64,000 nucleotides of DNA from Histidinibacterium aquaticum (GTDB taxonomy: Bacteria > Pseudomonadota > Alphaproteobacteria > Rhodobacterales > Rhodobacteraceae), in contig NZ_VYQE01000008.1 of assembly GCF_008710275.1 (NCBI RefSeq), forward strand, positions 1 through 64,000. The letters run 5' to 3'. Made by a program: the position numbers and the translations under genes. Below the pieces are notes generated by a model. It saw only the letters and a program-made list of their open reading frames with translations. It had not been told where the DNA came from and did not search any database. Position 1 is the first letter of the stretch. Every line of letters begins with the position of its first letter. Positions 8,383-18,275 of the stretch are shown here, one piece after another.

Positions 8383-10874
8383 CCTGCGGCCTCCACGGCT
8401 TCCTTGAAGACCCGGGCCGCCTCCGAGAGCTGCCCGGCCCCCTTCGGGTCCTGCGGGACCTCGTATTCAGGGAAACGGATGGCCAACTGCTCTGTCCCGT
8501 AGCGCTGGCAGGCGATCCGCTGCACCTCGCGCAGGTAGCCGAGACGATCCTCGGTCCGCGCAGCCATATGGCGCATGGCCTCGGCGACGCTAGCGTGGGG
8601 CAGGTAGATCGGCAGCTCCCCGAAGGTGGAGCGGAATTGGGACGGCAGCAACACCGGCACGCCTGCGATCATCGCCTCTACGATGGTGCGTCCGAAGCCC
8701 TCGACGTAGTTGCCGTCGGGAAAGTAGACAAAAGCGTCGAGGCCCGCGAGAAAGTCCTTCGGATCGATGCTGCCAAAGGGCGCGATCTCCCAGTTGCCGG
8801 GCCGGCTCCCGAGCTTGTTGATCACGGCATCCGCCCCCCCTAGGGCGGCGAGGCGGAACTCTTCCGTCGGCGGATAGGCCTCTTCCAGCCGTTTGAGCGA
8901 CTCCGGCCATTTTTCTACGGCGTCTCGCCCATGGCGTCCGAGGAGATAGGGCGGGGACATATCAGGCTTGGGCTCGGCCCAGTACGCCTCGGCATCGAAG
9001 GTCGGCGACCAGTCCCTCTCGGATAAGGCGATCCTGAAATTTACCTGCCGCAGAGACTCCGAGATCTCGCCGCGCAGGGCGGGACTGATGGGACAGAGAG
9101 TGACCGTCTCGGCATTCAGCAGGGCGGCGCGCTCTAGGAGCTTTCCTCGCTCGTAGACAAGATTGCCGTTCGCCCGGAAGGCGGAGTTGTTGATCACCAC
9201 ATGGGCGTGTCGCGCCGAGAGCCTGTCGAGCAGATCGGGAGGCGTCTGGCAAAAGGGGGAAGGATTCCGCAGGATCAGGTGGTCGAAGTGCATTTCATCA
9301 TAGGCCCACCAGTCCTCCATCAGGTCGGCGTGCGGCTCGTAGCGTTCAGCGACCGGTCGCTTGCCGCGGTCGTAGGAATTGGGGCAGTGGATCAGGGCCA
9401 GGGATATGCCCCGCTCGCGGAAGAAACGGACCTCGTCGAGGGTCGAAGAAGCGTTGCCGCCGGGGAAGCGCATGTTAGTCACGATACCCACCTGGCGGCG
9501 CAGCACGCGCGGTTCCGGGCCCTCGCCCCCGAGTGTCTCCCGGATCGCGGGGGGGTCGACCTCGGCCTCGGGCGGCACCGGGAAGGGCCGCGCCAGGGCG
9601 TCGCGCGGAAAACCGATGCGCCCGGTTCGCAGGGTGCGGTCCGCGTGCCAGTGCTGCATGGCGTCGCGGTAGGCCCGGCGCGGCTTACTCATTCCGGTAT
9701 GCGGGGAATGGCCGAAGACCACGTCGTTGGTGAGCGAGCCCTCGTGATCGAGCTGCAGGATTGTCGGCTCGAGCACCCGCGGCACCGGCCCGTCGCTGAT
9801 CTTCTCCAGCCGCCGCACCAGCTCTGAATCGCCTCCGAAGCGAACTGAATCCCAGGCGCCGAGCTTTTCGTGCATCACCGGAGCACGAACCATGAAAGTG
9901 ATGAAGGAGGCCAGCGTGATCCCGTCCTCGGTATTGCGCCCCAGCGGCATGATCCGTGAGGGCTTCCCCGAGGCGGCGAGTCGAATGCCTCCGCTGAAAA
10001 CAGCCTCACGACCCTCCATGGCGGCAACCTGACGCTCAATCCGCTTGGGGTGTGACCAGTCGTCCGCGTCCTGACCGGTGATGAAAGCGCCACTGGCATG
10101 TTTCAGTGCCCGGTTCTTGGAGACATAGGGGCCGACGTTGACGGAGTTGCGCAGCAGACGCAGGCGCGGATCCTCCTGTGCAAGGCGCTGCAGCACCTCG
10201 TAAGTTTCATCGGTGCTCGCATCGTCCACCACCAGCAGCTCGAGCTCGCGCCAGGTTTGATCGAGAATCGAGCGCGCCGATCGCTCGATCCAGTTTGCGC
10301 TGTTAAAAGCCGGCAGAATGACGCTCACCAGCGGGCCTTCCCGAATACCGAGAGCGGGGGGAGCCGTGATCCGCTCGAAGAGCGTCCCTCCTGTTCCAGG
10401 CGTGAGGGCGAGCTCTGAGAGCCCGAAGCGCGACAGGTAGCTGTTGAGGATTTCGAGCCAGCGCTCTTCCGCACCGCGCTCCGCGGTTTCGGCGAGATCA
10501 AGTGCCAGGGTGCTATGCGCGAGCGCTCCCGGAAGCTGGTCGCGGGCGAAGGCGCGGGCTTGCTCATAGCCCCGAACTTCGCTCAGCCGGGTGGCAGCCA
10601 AGAGCACCAGGTTAGGATCGTGAAAGACCCTCAGACCTTCTTGCCCGTAACGCTCCTGCGCATCGCAGACCGGATTGCGCTGGCCGCATTCGGGGTGGGT
10701 CAGCCGGTAGGCTACGGGGTCGAAGTCGGGCCCCGGCCAACGATCAAGAAGCCCGCCGACCAACAGGTAGTGCTCCGACGGCGACAGAGAGGATCTTCTG
10801 ACGTCTGGGTAACGGTACGAATACCATTCGGCATCGAAGAAGGGGGAGGAGCGGACGAGATCCCGATCTGTCAT
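8379..10874 (-). CDS. Bifunctional glycosyltransferase, GT2 plus GT4-like domains
   Basis: An 831-residue protein in three parts: an N-terminal region (1-180) with FDAEWYSYRYPDV, a motif seen before glycosyltransferase domains in surface-glycan proteins; a GT2 domain from about 183 (VSVILPAFN, VVDDAS, DADDWSHP near 270); and a GT-B/GT4-like module from about 455 (GIVTNMRFPGG) with a donor-site segment EGFGRTIVEAMIAGVPVLLP near 725-745. The fusion suggests two successive sugar transfers. GT2 and preceding region are paralogous to the gene at the left window edge. It lies 10 bases downstream of the 77-residue coiled-coil protein, so the two are co-transcribed. No membrane segments are seen. Confidence 0.88.
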   Translation of the reverse strand: MTDRDLVRSSPFFDAEWYSYRYPDVRRSSLSPSEHYLLVGGLLDRWPGPDFDPVAYRLTHPECGQRNPVCDAQERYGQEGLRVFHDPNLVLLAATRLSEVRGYEQARAFARDQLPGALAHSTLALDLAETAERGAEERWLEILNSYLSRFGLSELALTPGTGGTLFERITAPPALGIREGPLVSVILPAFNSANWIERSARSILDQTWRELELLVVDDASTDETYEVLQRLAQEDPRLRLLRNSVNVGPYVSKNRALKHASGAFITGQDADDWSHPKRIERQVAAMEGREAVFSGGIRLAASGKPSRIMPLGRNTEDGITLASFITFMVRAPVMHEKLGAWDSVRFGGDSELVRRLEKISDGPVPRVLEPTILQLDHEGSLTNDVVFGHSPHTGMSKPRRAYRDAMQHWHADRTLRTGRIGFPRDALARPFPVPPEAEVDPPAIRETLGGEGPEPRVLRRQVGIVTNMRFPGGNASSTLDEVRFFRERGISLALIHCPNSYDRGKRPVAERYEPHADLMEDWWAYDEMHFDHLILRNPSPFCQTPPDLLDRLSARHAHVVINNSAFRANGNLVYERGKLLERAALLNAETVTLCPISPALRGEISESLRQVNFRIALSERDWSPTFDAEAYWAEPKPDMSPPYLLGRHGRDAVEKWPESLKRLEEAYPPTEEFRLAALGGADAVINKLGSRPGNWEIAPFGSIDPKDFLAGLDAFVYFPDGNYVEGFGRTIVEAMIAGVPVLLPSQFRSTFGELPIYLPHASVAEAMRHMAARTEDRLGYLREVQRIACQRYGTEQLAIRFPEYEVPQDPKGAGQLSEAARVFKEAVEAAG

Positions 10875-10884
10875 GACGTGTGGA

Positions 10885-11118
10885 TCACCGGCCCCTGAGG
10901 GCGCGGACCACCGCGCGCAAAGGTGCGGTCACCCGCCAGGAGGTGCTAGAGCGGAATGCAGTTATCTCGGCCCGCGCGTTTTCAAGCTCGACGGAAAGGC
11001 CGGCGGCGGCGTCAAGTTCTGCTGAAAGTTCCCGAATCCGCTCGGCCAAAAGTGCCAACTCGCGCTGCTGCCGCTCAGTCTCTCGCCGAAGCTCGTCTTG
11101 GTCCAAGATCTGACCCAT
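10885..11118 (-). CDS. Small coiled-coil protein with SWRVTAPLR tail
   Basis: A 77-residue protein: almost all of residues 5-55 is a heptad-like run rich in Glu, Leu, Ala and Arg, ending in SSTSWRVTAPLRAVVRALRG. The same tail closes the methyltransferase at 2819-3709 and the coiled-coil protein at 18276-18725. In larger glycan enzymes this tail follows a coiled coil at the C-terminus; here the module stands alone. It sits 10 bases before the GT2/GT4 gene, so it may tether or oligomerise that enzyme near the membrane; this is inference. The basic, amphipathic tail could bind the membrane surface. No enzymatic motif is present. Confidence 0.7.
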   Translation of the reverse strand: MGQILDQDELRRETERQQRELALLAERIRELSAELDAAAGLSVELENARAEITAFRSSTSWRVTAPLRAVVRALRGR

Positions 11119-11285
11119 GCCGTCTTTTACCTCATGTCCCTTTCGCTCGGCCTACAACACCTACAATCCCGCTCGACCAGCAACGAGATCCCAACCGGAT
11201 TCGTAATACCAGTTTACGACCTATACCATCCGAAGGTCTGAAGCTCGAGAGAGCGCTTCGCGCAGTGGTCTGCAACTCGAATAAA

Positions 11286-13664
11286 TCACTCTTCGCCACT
11301 CAGCCCAATAATCAAACTATCAACGACATTTTTCTCTTCTGGGGTTTCCGCTAAAATATCGGAACGCAAACTACTAGGCAATTTTCCCGCAAGTATCGAA
11401 GGCAACCATGCGAGATATCCCTCACGAATAGCAAAATAGGCCAACCGCAATCGCATAGACGATTTCGTCATGCTGACGAGACCCTGGGAGAGACGAGGGA
11501 GACGTTTCTGGAGCTCCGCAAGAAATTCAAATTTTAGGTCAGAGAGATCAGTTTTTTCGTCAATTTTGGCGTAGTTGCGCTGGGATCGACTTACAAACTG
11601 AGGCAGTACGATCTCCAGAATGTGTTGCTGGCGCCTGAGATCCAGTCCGTGAATACCATAACTTGTGTAGTGCTCATAAGTCAGCTGTTCAATTCTCAAC
11701 GCTGAAGAGAACTGTTCTTCGTCAAACTGCCTTGATTCGCAATTTTCAAGGCGCCGGTACTCTCCCAATACAGCCGATGTCATTGCAATTCTCTCGGCTA
11801 GCGGGAACGCACAGAGATCAAAAGCAGAATCCTGCAGGTAGAGGTCGGGTTCAAACCTCAACCCATATTCATTCAAGAATTTTCGTCGGTAGATATTAGA
11901 ACGAGTAGAAGCAGTTGAAAGACTTTCAGGCATTCCTGCGAAGTTTATCGCTGAAATGTCTCGGGCTGAAGAAGTATATTGAGCGAGTACTTGGCCGCTA
12001 CTTGCGGCAATGCCGGTCCCAATGTCAGCTCCGTCTTCGCGCATAGCACATATTACCGTGTCAAGGCCGTCACGAGCATACAGGTCGCCCGCGCCCCAAA
12101 AATGGACAAACTCACCGCTTGCTGCATCAAGGCCGGTGTTGCGTGCTGCGGAGAGCCCACTGTTGCGGTCGTGTCGTATTAGCTTCCATGAATTCCGCGC
12201 GCAGATTGTGCCTGCGATTGTCGCCGATCCGTCAGTCAAACAATCGTCGACCACGACCACCTCCTTCGAAGATTTTGGATAGGAGCAGGCGGCGATTGAT
12301 TCCAGCGTTTCAGCGATCGAGGCTTCCTTGTTGATGAGCGGCACGATAATGCTGACTTTCGGTGGCGCTTCACCAGAAGGACGAGTTGCAGATGCAGTTC
12401 GTGCGACGGGCCAAGGGCTTGCTCCTAGTGAAGCCCGCTGAACCGCCCGAAGTTGCCGCCATTTGCCGTTCTCACCGAACCTGCGAAGCAGTCGCTCCTT
12501 GGGCGTCACACGGTCATCCGCGGCCTCCCTGATGAGAGCTTCCCACTGAGAAAAGATTCGATCCGGATCATAGATGGCGCTCTCTTGTAAAGCAGTAGCT
12601 CCCCAGCGATTTCGCGCGGTATCGTCGGTAGCCGCGCGTCGCATTGCTTCTGCCAAAGCCTGAATTTCGTCTGTGCCACAATCAACTAGTAGACCGTTAT
12701 GATCGTCAATGATCATCGCGTTTGTGCCTGCACAGCAAGCGAAGCCGATCGAAGGAAGGCCATGACGAGAAGCCTCCGCTACACAATTGGGTAATCCTTC
12801 CTCCTTTGAGGAAATAACATGGACATGTGAGCGGCCATATTCGCGGCCGATCAAAGGAGTTGGATCATGTATCTTTACCCTGCCTGCGAGATTCTTTCTG
12901 TCGATAAATTCTTCTAGCTCGGGCCGGATTGTGTTAGCGCGAGGGGCGGCAGAGAAAATATGAAAATCCCAGTCGGGAAGATCATCCGCAATGAGAGAGA
13001 ATGCGCGGACGGCGGCTATTAAATTTTTTACCTTCTTCAACCCTCCAATATTAAGAAAAATCTTTCTGGTAGCTTGCGATCTTAGTGAAATATCTACTGG
13101 ATCGGCGGGGGGGAAGGCATTGGGAAATGCAACGGAGTCAGCCTGTAGGGTCGAGGGAACGCTCTTGCGATACTGAGGAAGGGTAAACCGAAGACGAGTG
13201 CAACTCGCCATCATTGCGGACCTTTCCAACTCAGCTTGGGCCTCTGTAATTCCCTTGGGTGCCGCCCAATTATTCCCTATTACTCGGCCTGGATTTGAGC
13301 CCTCGTGCAAAACTAGTGGGACATTTGTTTGGCAAAGCGCCACAATATGAGGAGCCTCGACGGAGGTCGCATAGAAGTAGACAATTACGTCCGGGCTGAA
13401 GCGTCTGGCGACTTCGACTAGCGAATCTGCTTTACCATCAAAAGGGAGGTGCTGTATTTCGTCAGCTAGGTGGTATAGAGAACTTCCTTTTTGGTTTTCA
13501 CGGTAGGCTATTGATAGAATATGGCCTTTGCTGGCCAAATAGCTTGCCAAGTTTGCTGCGGTGCGCTCCATACCACCTGCGCCACTTTGCAGATTGCGAA
13601 TGCAAACCATCACGCGCAGGGCGCTTGCCCCCTTTCTCGCAGGTACAGCCTTGGCGTCGTCCAT
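11286..13664 (-). CDS. Fused GT4 and GT2-like glycosyltransferase
   Basis: A 792-residue protein. Residues about 15-390 are GT4: VCIRNLQSGAGGMERTAANL at the start, a central FLNIGGLKKVKN, and the EEGLPNCVAEASRHGLPSIG donor site near 290. From about 436 a GT2-like domain begins (VSIIVPLINKEASI, VVVDDCLTDGS, GLSAARNTGLD). Where GT2 enzymes carry a DxD metal motif, this one reads FVHFWGAGDLY (near 523), lacking the first Asp, so the second domain may be inactive or unusual. The gene abuts the preceding sulfotransferase gene (stop 13665, start 13664), so both are co-expressed. Composition is less GC-rich than flanking genes, suggesting separate acquisition. Confidence 0.85.
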   Translation of the reverse strand: MDDAKAVPARKGASALRVMVCIRNLQSGAGGMERTAANLASYLASKGHILSIAYRENQKGSSLYHLADEIQHLPFDGKADSLVEVARRFSPDVIVYFYATSVEAPHIVALCQTNVPLVLHEGSNPGRVIGNNWAAPKGITEAQAELERSAMMASCTRLRFTLPQYRKSVPSTLQADSVAFPNAFPPADPVDISLRSQATRKIFLNIGGLKKVKNLIAAVRAFSLIADDLPDWDFHIFSAAPRANTIRPELEEFIDRKNLAGRVKIHDPTPLIGREYGRSHVHVISSKEEGLPNCVAEASRHGLPSIGFACCAGTNAMIIDDHNGLLVDCGTDEIQALAEAMRRAATDDTARNRWGATALQESAIYDPDRIFSQWEALIREAADDRVTPKERLLRRFGENGKWRQLRAVQRASLGASPWPVARTASATRPSGEAPPKVSIIVPLINKEASIAETLESIAACSYPKSSKEVVVVDDCLTDGSATIAGTICARNSWKLIRHDRNSGLSAARNTGLDAASGEFVHFWGAGDLYARDGLDTVICAMREDGADIGTGIAASSGQVLAQYTSSARDISAINFAGMPESLSTASTRSNIYRRKFLNEYGLRFEPDLYLQDSAFDLCAFPLAERIAMTSAVLGEYRRLENCESRQFDEEQFSSALRIEQLTYEHYTSYGIHGLDLRRQQHILEIVLPQFVSRSQRNYAKIDEKTDLSDLKFEFLAELQKRLPRLSQGLVSMTKSSMRLRLAYFAIREGYLAWLPSILAGKLPSSLRSDILAETPEEKNVVDSLIIGLSGEE

Positions 13665-15035
13665 CTAGTTTCGCGCCTTGTCCGAGGGATCACCTGACCT
13701 GAGGCGAAGCAGGCGCCAAGGCAGGATAAGCGTCTTCAAACCGGGGTGCCGGATCGCATCGACCAAAAGCGTTCCGGCGCGGTGCCGTACTGATCCCAAG
13801 AGCCGCTCCAACTCTGCATTAGCAGCATCTAGTTTCGCTCTAGTCTTACGCAACTCTTCGTTCATGACGATTTTCGTTTCACTATGACTACGGCGAGCCA
13901 ACTTTGCTTCCGTCTCTTCATTCTTGCAGCGCATAACTTCGATCTCACCCTCGCGTGAGCGGGCTCGCGTGATGGCTGCATTCCTCTCCTTTTCTAAGCG
14001 AGAGACCTCAGCCTGCAATCTGGAAAGTTCATCGCCAAGTGCCGTCGCGCAGGCGGTTTGCTGTGAGAGTTTCGAGGCCCACTCCTTTTCCTTCTTTTCT
14101 ACGGCTTCGTTTGGCTTGACTAGACTGGATTTAAGGTCATTTATAGATTTTGCCGTGATGTCGATCCAGGCCTGATATCCTGAATTTATTAAGCCAATCT
14201 CTCGAAGTTCTTCTAGGACGGAATCGCGATTGAACTGTGTGCCTTCCATGTTTTCAATGAGAGCTTCCATCCTGCACGCAAGCGGATTCGTTATTTTTTG
14301 GGCCATCAGCGAAGAGCGGTTATATTTTTTCTCCACCAGGTTTTCGCACTGCTTGTCGTCTATTGGTGAGGGTTTGTGTTTTTCGCCAACATAAGTCCAT
14401 AGGGCGCCGATTTGCGTAGATGGGGATTCTAAGAGTTTCTCATAGTGCAAGACATAGCAGTTTGCTGCACTATCGCGCAGAGCTAGAAAGGTGCGCGAAA
14501 AATACATTTGTTCGCATAGCTCACGTGATTTTCCGCTGGCCTGCATTAAGGACTCTACTACCGCTCCTGCAGAGCGCGCACAGAAAATGTAGTTTGGCAC
14601 AATGCCTTCAGCTTGGAACGCTCGACGATAGAGTGGCAATAGCATCGAAACGCGAGGGTCCTTGAAGCCCCAGACATTGTGTGATGCCAAGGTCCGCTCC
14701 TTGAGATGCGCTCGCAACTCGCGCATTTCGGATCCAATTTCGGCGTCAGCAACATCACTTCTCGGCGCCACGCCTGAAACGGGTGCAAGCTTTGCCAATA
14801 GACGCTTGTTGATTTCCACAAGTTGAGCATCCTCGAAATATCCTTCTGGGTTCATTTCGTTCGGACGATGCAGTGTGGTCTCCATAGCTATACCTAGCCG
14901 GGAGAGTATCTTCGCGCAGAGTGATGTCCCGCTGCGTCCACTTCCTAAAATGACGACTACTCGTTTTGTGGTTTTGTCTTCAGCCTTTTGTTTTCCGTTC
15001 GGTTCGGGTGACGCAACTGACGTTTGTTCGGACAT
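13665..15035 (-). CDS. Sulfotransferase-domain protein with long coiled coil
   Basis: A 456-residue protein. VVVILGSGRSGTSLCAKIL near 28-46 is the phosphosulfate loop of the sulfotransferase family; NPEGYFED and WGFKDPRVSMLLPL agree with the Sulfotransfer_3 type found beside glycosyltransferases. Residues about 310-415 form a strong coiled coil, followed by a basic, hydrophobic tail (TLILPWRLLRLR). I chose ATG at 15035 (MSEQTSVAS), not 15125, because GAGGAAG lies 7 bases upstream. It would transfer sulfate from PAPS to a glycan, with the coiled coil perhaps docking onto other enzymes. It is the second of four sulfotransferase-fold genes here and belongs to a less GC-rich segment. Confidence 0.82.
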   Translation of the reverse strand: MSEQTSVASPEPNGKQKAEDKTTKRVVVILGSGRSGTSLCAKILSRLGIAMETTLHRPNEMNPEGYFEDAQLVEINKRLLAKLAPVSGVAPRSDVADAEIGSEMRELRAHLKERTLASHNVWGFKDPRVSMLLPLYRRAFQAEGIVPNYIFCARSAGAVVESLMQASGKSRELCEQMYFSRTFLALRDSAANCYVLHYEKLLESPSTQIGALWTYVGEKHKPSPIDDKQCENLVEKKYNRSSLMAQKITNPLACRMEALIENMEGTQFNRDSVLEELREIGLINSGYQAWIDITAKSINDLKSSLVKPNEAVEKKEKEWASKLSQQTACATALGDELSRLQAEVSRLEKERNAAITRARSREGEIEVMRCKNEETEAKLARRSHSETKIVMNEELRKTRAKLDAANAELERLLGSVRHRAGTLLVDAIRHPGLKTLILPWRLLRLRSGDPSDKARN

Positions 15036-15251
15036 GGGAGCTTCCTCAAGAGGCGCTGCGAAGCTCGTTCGCAGGTAGCGGTTATCATGGGCGCGACCCT
15101 GCATTTCAAGAGCTTGGTCCGTCATTGTCTTGGCGGTGAACGGGGACTAGCATCTCGCGCCAGAACCGACCGAGAACGATTTCTCTGTCGGCCTTGCAGG
15201 AGCAGGTCAAAGGATTTCCGCTTGCCGTACCAGAGTTACCGCTTTGAGCGC

Positions 15252-17102
15252 ATGGGTTCGCCCTTCCGTTCCGCGCACATTGCTGCTTGTGCAGGTTTTG
15301 AGGTTCCGCCAGTGCCTACCTCGCAACGTGCTCCCTGGCTTCGCACGCGCTTCGGCTTCGTGGGGTCGGCCGAAGGTTTCGACTTGCTGCGTTTCGAGGC
15401 GCCGACGCTTGCACTGACTCCGCGCATCGCGCCGGCCGTGCTGGCTGCCGGCCAGATCGATTTATTGGTTCTCGAATGTGCCCAAGATGACCTGACAGGA
15501 GAATGGGGGCTGTCCTTCCTAGACTGGGCCGGCTCTCAAGCTGACGGACATGATCTAATGCGGAGGGCGGAGGAGGCTGGCATCCCACGTATCGCCCTGC
15601 TGCGTGGCGATAGTTGTCAGGTCGATCTTTTTGCGCCCCTAGCGGCTGCAGCAGATTATGCAGTCGTGACCTCGTCTGCAGCGCGCAAGGCGTTGGCACG
15701 GCAGGGCATCGCGGCCGATCTGGTAGAGGCCGCCATGCAGCCTGCTCTTCATCATGGCTTCGTTCCGCAACAGCATGACGAAGCTTGGGAGGTGCCGCCG
15801 GTGCTTTCGCTCGATCTCGTACAGGCCATTGACGATCCGGACGTCGCCGCCCTGCTAGATAGCCTCACTCCTTTCGGTCTAGGCCTCTGCTCAGCCGACC
15901 GGGTCGTGCGCCAACACCGAGTGGAAACGTTGCCTCAGACACTGGTCGGGTCCTCTCTCGGTACGGTGACGCCCGATCATTTGCGCCATCTGTTCGGAGA
16001 GGCCAACCTGCTGGTTCAGGTCGCCAGATCGGACCGCGCACCAGGGCGCGATGTGCAGCATGCGCTACATGCCGCTGCCAGTCGCTGTGCGGTGGTGATC
16101 TTGGGTGAAATACCGGATGACGACCCGCGCAGTGGCTTTGCCCAAGTTTTTTCTGAGCTCCGCGAGCTCCGCCTGTTCGTCAGTCGTATTTCTATGGATC
16201 CGATCTTTGCAGAGATGCATCTCCAAGCTGCTTGGCGCCGGGTTCACCGTGACCATGCCGCTGCCGAAATGACTCAGCAGTTGGCGGCTTACGCGGCTTC
16301 GGCTTCGGCTTCGAGTACCGTCGGAAAGGCACGTCCGCGCGCCACCGTGGTCACACCAACCTTCCGGCCTGACCGTTTGCAGGAAGTGCTGGAGAGCTTT
16401 CGCGCACAGACCTGGCCGGACAGGGAACTGATCGTCGTAGCCAATACCGACGACCCCGCTCGGTGGGACAGTGCATTGCTTCGTCCGGAAGCGGGCGAGC
16501 AGATCGTCTTTCTGCCGCGATGCTTCGGACCGGGTACCGCGCTCAACATCGGCGGCGCGCGTGGCAGCGGAGACTATGTACTGCGCATGGATGACGACGA
16601 TCACTACGGGCCACATTACGTCGAGGACATGATGCTAGGCGCCGCTGCGCTGAACCCGGACATGATGGGCAAGAATGCCTGTTTCTATAATTATGTCGAT
16701 GAGGGTCGCCTCGTCTATCTACCGACTTTGTTGGAAATGCCCCGGATTTTTACCAGCGATCAAATCAGCGGTGGGGGGCGTCTGGCTGGCTTCTCCCATA
16801 CCGTGCGTCGCTCGTTGCTGCGCCGGTTAGGAGGTTTCCCCGATGGGCAGCATGGCGGCGTTGATGTTGCTTTCCTCGACAAGCTTATAGACGAACGTGA
16901 GCTACTTTGCGCCAGCGCCGATGCTCTCAACGCGGTAGTCGAGCGACGCTCTGACGTCCGTAGTCATACATGGCAAACCGCACGCAGCAGCGACAATGTT
17001 CACTTCAAGGAAGTGCAGGTGTCGCTCCAGGTTCTGCTGGAGGGCATAGAGGGTCCACCGTTGCAGGTCACGCCAGTTCCAGGTGAAACACCCCGGAACT
17101 GA
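15252..17102 (+). CDS. Glycosyltransferase with C-terminal GT2 domain
   Basis: About 616 residues. The N-terminal half contains RFGFVGSAEGFDLLR, matching RLGFIGSERGYERLA in the 821-residue protein at 18722-21187, and shares its overall layout, so the pair are paralogues. A GT2 domain starts near 362 (ATVVTPTFRPDRLQEVLESF), with a metal motif MDDDDHYGPHY near 445. The ATG at 15252 is preferred because the longer frame (from 15024) adds an Arg-rich, non-conserved stretch and overlaps the divergent gene start at 15035; the ribosome site is weak, so the start is uncertain. It is the only plus-strand gene between two minus-strand blocks. Likely role: chain extension of the surface glycan. Confidence 0.8.
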   Translation: MGSPFRSAHIAACAGFEVPPVPTSQRAPWLRTRFGFVGSAEGFDLLRFEAPTLALTPRIAPAVLAAGQIDLLVLECAQDDLTGEWGLSFLDWAGSQADGHDLMRRAEEAGIPRIALLRGDSCQVDLFAPLAAAADYAVVTSSAARKALARQGIAADLVEAAMQPALHHGFVPQQHDEAWEVPPVLSLDLVQAIDDPDVAALLDSLTPFGLGLCSADRVVRQHRVETLPQTLVGSSLGTVTPDHLRHLFGEANLLVQVARSDRAPGRDVQHALHAAASRCAVVILGEIPDDDPRSGFAQVFSELRELRLFVSRISMDPIFAEMHLQAAWRRVHRDHAAAEMTQQLAAYAASASASSTVGKARPRATVVTPTFRPDRLQEVLESFRAQTWPDRELIVVANTDDPARWDSALLRPEAGEQIVFLPRCFGPGTALNIGGARGSGDYVLRMDDDDHYGPHYVEDMMLGAAALNPDMMGKNACFYNYVDEGRLVYLPTLLEMPRIFTSDQISGGGRLAGFSHTVRRSLLRRLGGFPDGQHGGVDVAFLDKLIDERELLCASADALNAVVERRSDVRSHTWQTARSSDNVHFKEVQVSLQVLLEGIEGPPLQVTPVPGETPRN

Positions 17103-17144
17103 TTTTGACTTTGGATAGGGAAGAGGGTTTTCCCCGATCGGCTT

Positions 17145-18143
17145 CTAATCCCGCCGATAATGCAGGAACCAGTCGAGCGTTTCCGCAAGACCTTCGGAAA
17201 GATCCTTCTGCGGTCGCCAGCCAAGCTCCTGCGCGGCCTTCGAGGCATCGGCGAAGTTGCGCTGTACATCGGCAGCGGCCCGTTCGCCCTGACGCCGCTT
17301 GATCGCAGGAAGACCAGCCGCCTCGAACTTCTCCTGAAGTAGTGCCAGCAGTTGGTTGACGCTAGTCTCGCAGCCGGTGGCCACTTGGTAGAGTTCTCCC
17401 GACAGGCCCGACGTGGTGGCGGCCAGTCGGATGGCACGGGTCAGATCGTCGATGTGGATGAAATCGCGCGTTTGCGTGCCATCGCCGTTTACCGTGATCG
17501 GCTCCCCCGCCATCGCTTGGCGAATGAACGTCGCTACCACCGAGCCCTTTCGCCAAGAGCGGGGCCCGTAGATGTTAGAAAACCGGAGAGCCACCGTCGG
17601 CACGCCGAAGGCTACTGCATAGGCGCAGCAATACGCTTCCCCCGCCAGTTTGCTTGCTCCGTAGGGCGAGGCCGGGCGAGGGGCGATCGTCTCGGTGATC
17701 GGCGGCTCAGTGAGCCCGGCCGGGGCGCCGGAAGAAGCGAATACGAAACGCTTGACTCCTGCTGCCCGCGCACCTTCAAGCATGTTGAGCGTGCCGCCGA
17801 TGTTCATCTCGCTGTCGAGGCGCGGATTTTCGACCGAGGGGCCGACGCCAGTATTGGCCGCCAGGTGCACGACGATGTCCGCGCCGGCAGTGGCCCGCTC
17901 GACCGTTTCCATGTCGCGGATGTCGCCTTCGATCACTCCGAGCGTGCGGTTCGCATCCCATACGGGCGCGTCCGGAGCGAGGCGTTCGGCCTGCGCGAGG
18001 GGGGGGGCACTGGCGAACTCATCGTAGGCGCTGGCCGAGAAGTTATCGAGGACGACCACCCGATCATCGGGCCGCTCGGACAGAATGCTCGCTATTAGGT
18101 TCGATCCAACGAATCCGGCGCCGCCCGTCACCAGCCATTTCAT
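17145..18143 (-). CDS. NAD-dependent sugar epimerase/dehydratase (extended SDR)
   Basis: A 332-residue extended short-chain dehydrogenase: TGGAGFVGSN at residues 6-15 binds NAD, an Asp-Asn pair follows (LDNFS), VVHLAANTGVG and FASSGA match the family, and the catalytic YxxxK is YGASK near 160. RFSNIYGPRS and GDGTQTRDFIHIDD are the substrate-side signatures of UDP-glucose 4-epimerase-like enzymes. It would supply an epimerised or dehydrated nucleotide sugar. It ends 42 bases from the convergent GT gene and starts 132 bases downstream of the coiled-coil gene on the same strand. Exact specificity (GalE, uronate epimerase or dehydratase) cannot be decided. Confidence 0.85.
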   Translation of the reverse strand: MKWLVTGGAGFVGSNLIASILSERPDDRVVVLDNFSASAYDEFASAPPLAQAERLAPDAPVWDANRTLGVIEGDIRDMETVERATAGADIVVHLAANTGVGPSVENPRLDSEMNIGGTLNMLEGARAAGVKRFVFASSGAPAGLTEPPITETIAPRPASPYGASKLAGEAYCCAYAVAFGVPTVALRFSNIYGPRSWRKGSVVATFIRQAMAGEPITVNGDGTQTRDFIHIDDLTRAIRLAATTSGLSGELYQVATGCETSVNQLLALLQEKFEAAGLPAIKRRQGERAAADVQRNFADASKAAQELGWRPQKDLSEGLAETLDWFLHYRRD

Positions 18144-18275
18144 GGCGTGTCTCCTGCCTGTTTGTTCGAGAGGCAGCTAACCCATCTAGCTGACGGCTGC
18201 CAACATCTCCCGCACAGGGCTCACGGGCCTTCGTCGCAACCGGTAGCCGGCGCTCGGACCATCAGTTCCAGAGCC

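Noticed and set aside
9201-9827. 208-codon plus-strand frame opposite the GT2/GT4 gene
   Set aside because: Antisense to a clearly conserved domain; no independent evidence.
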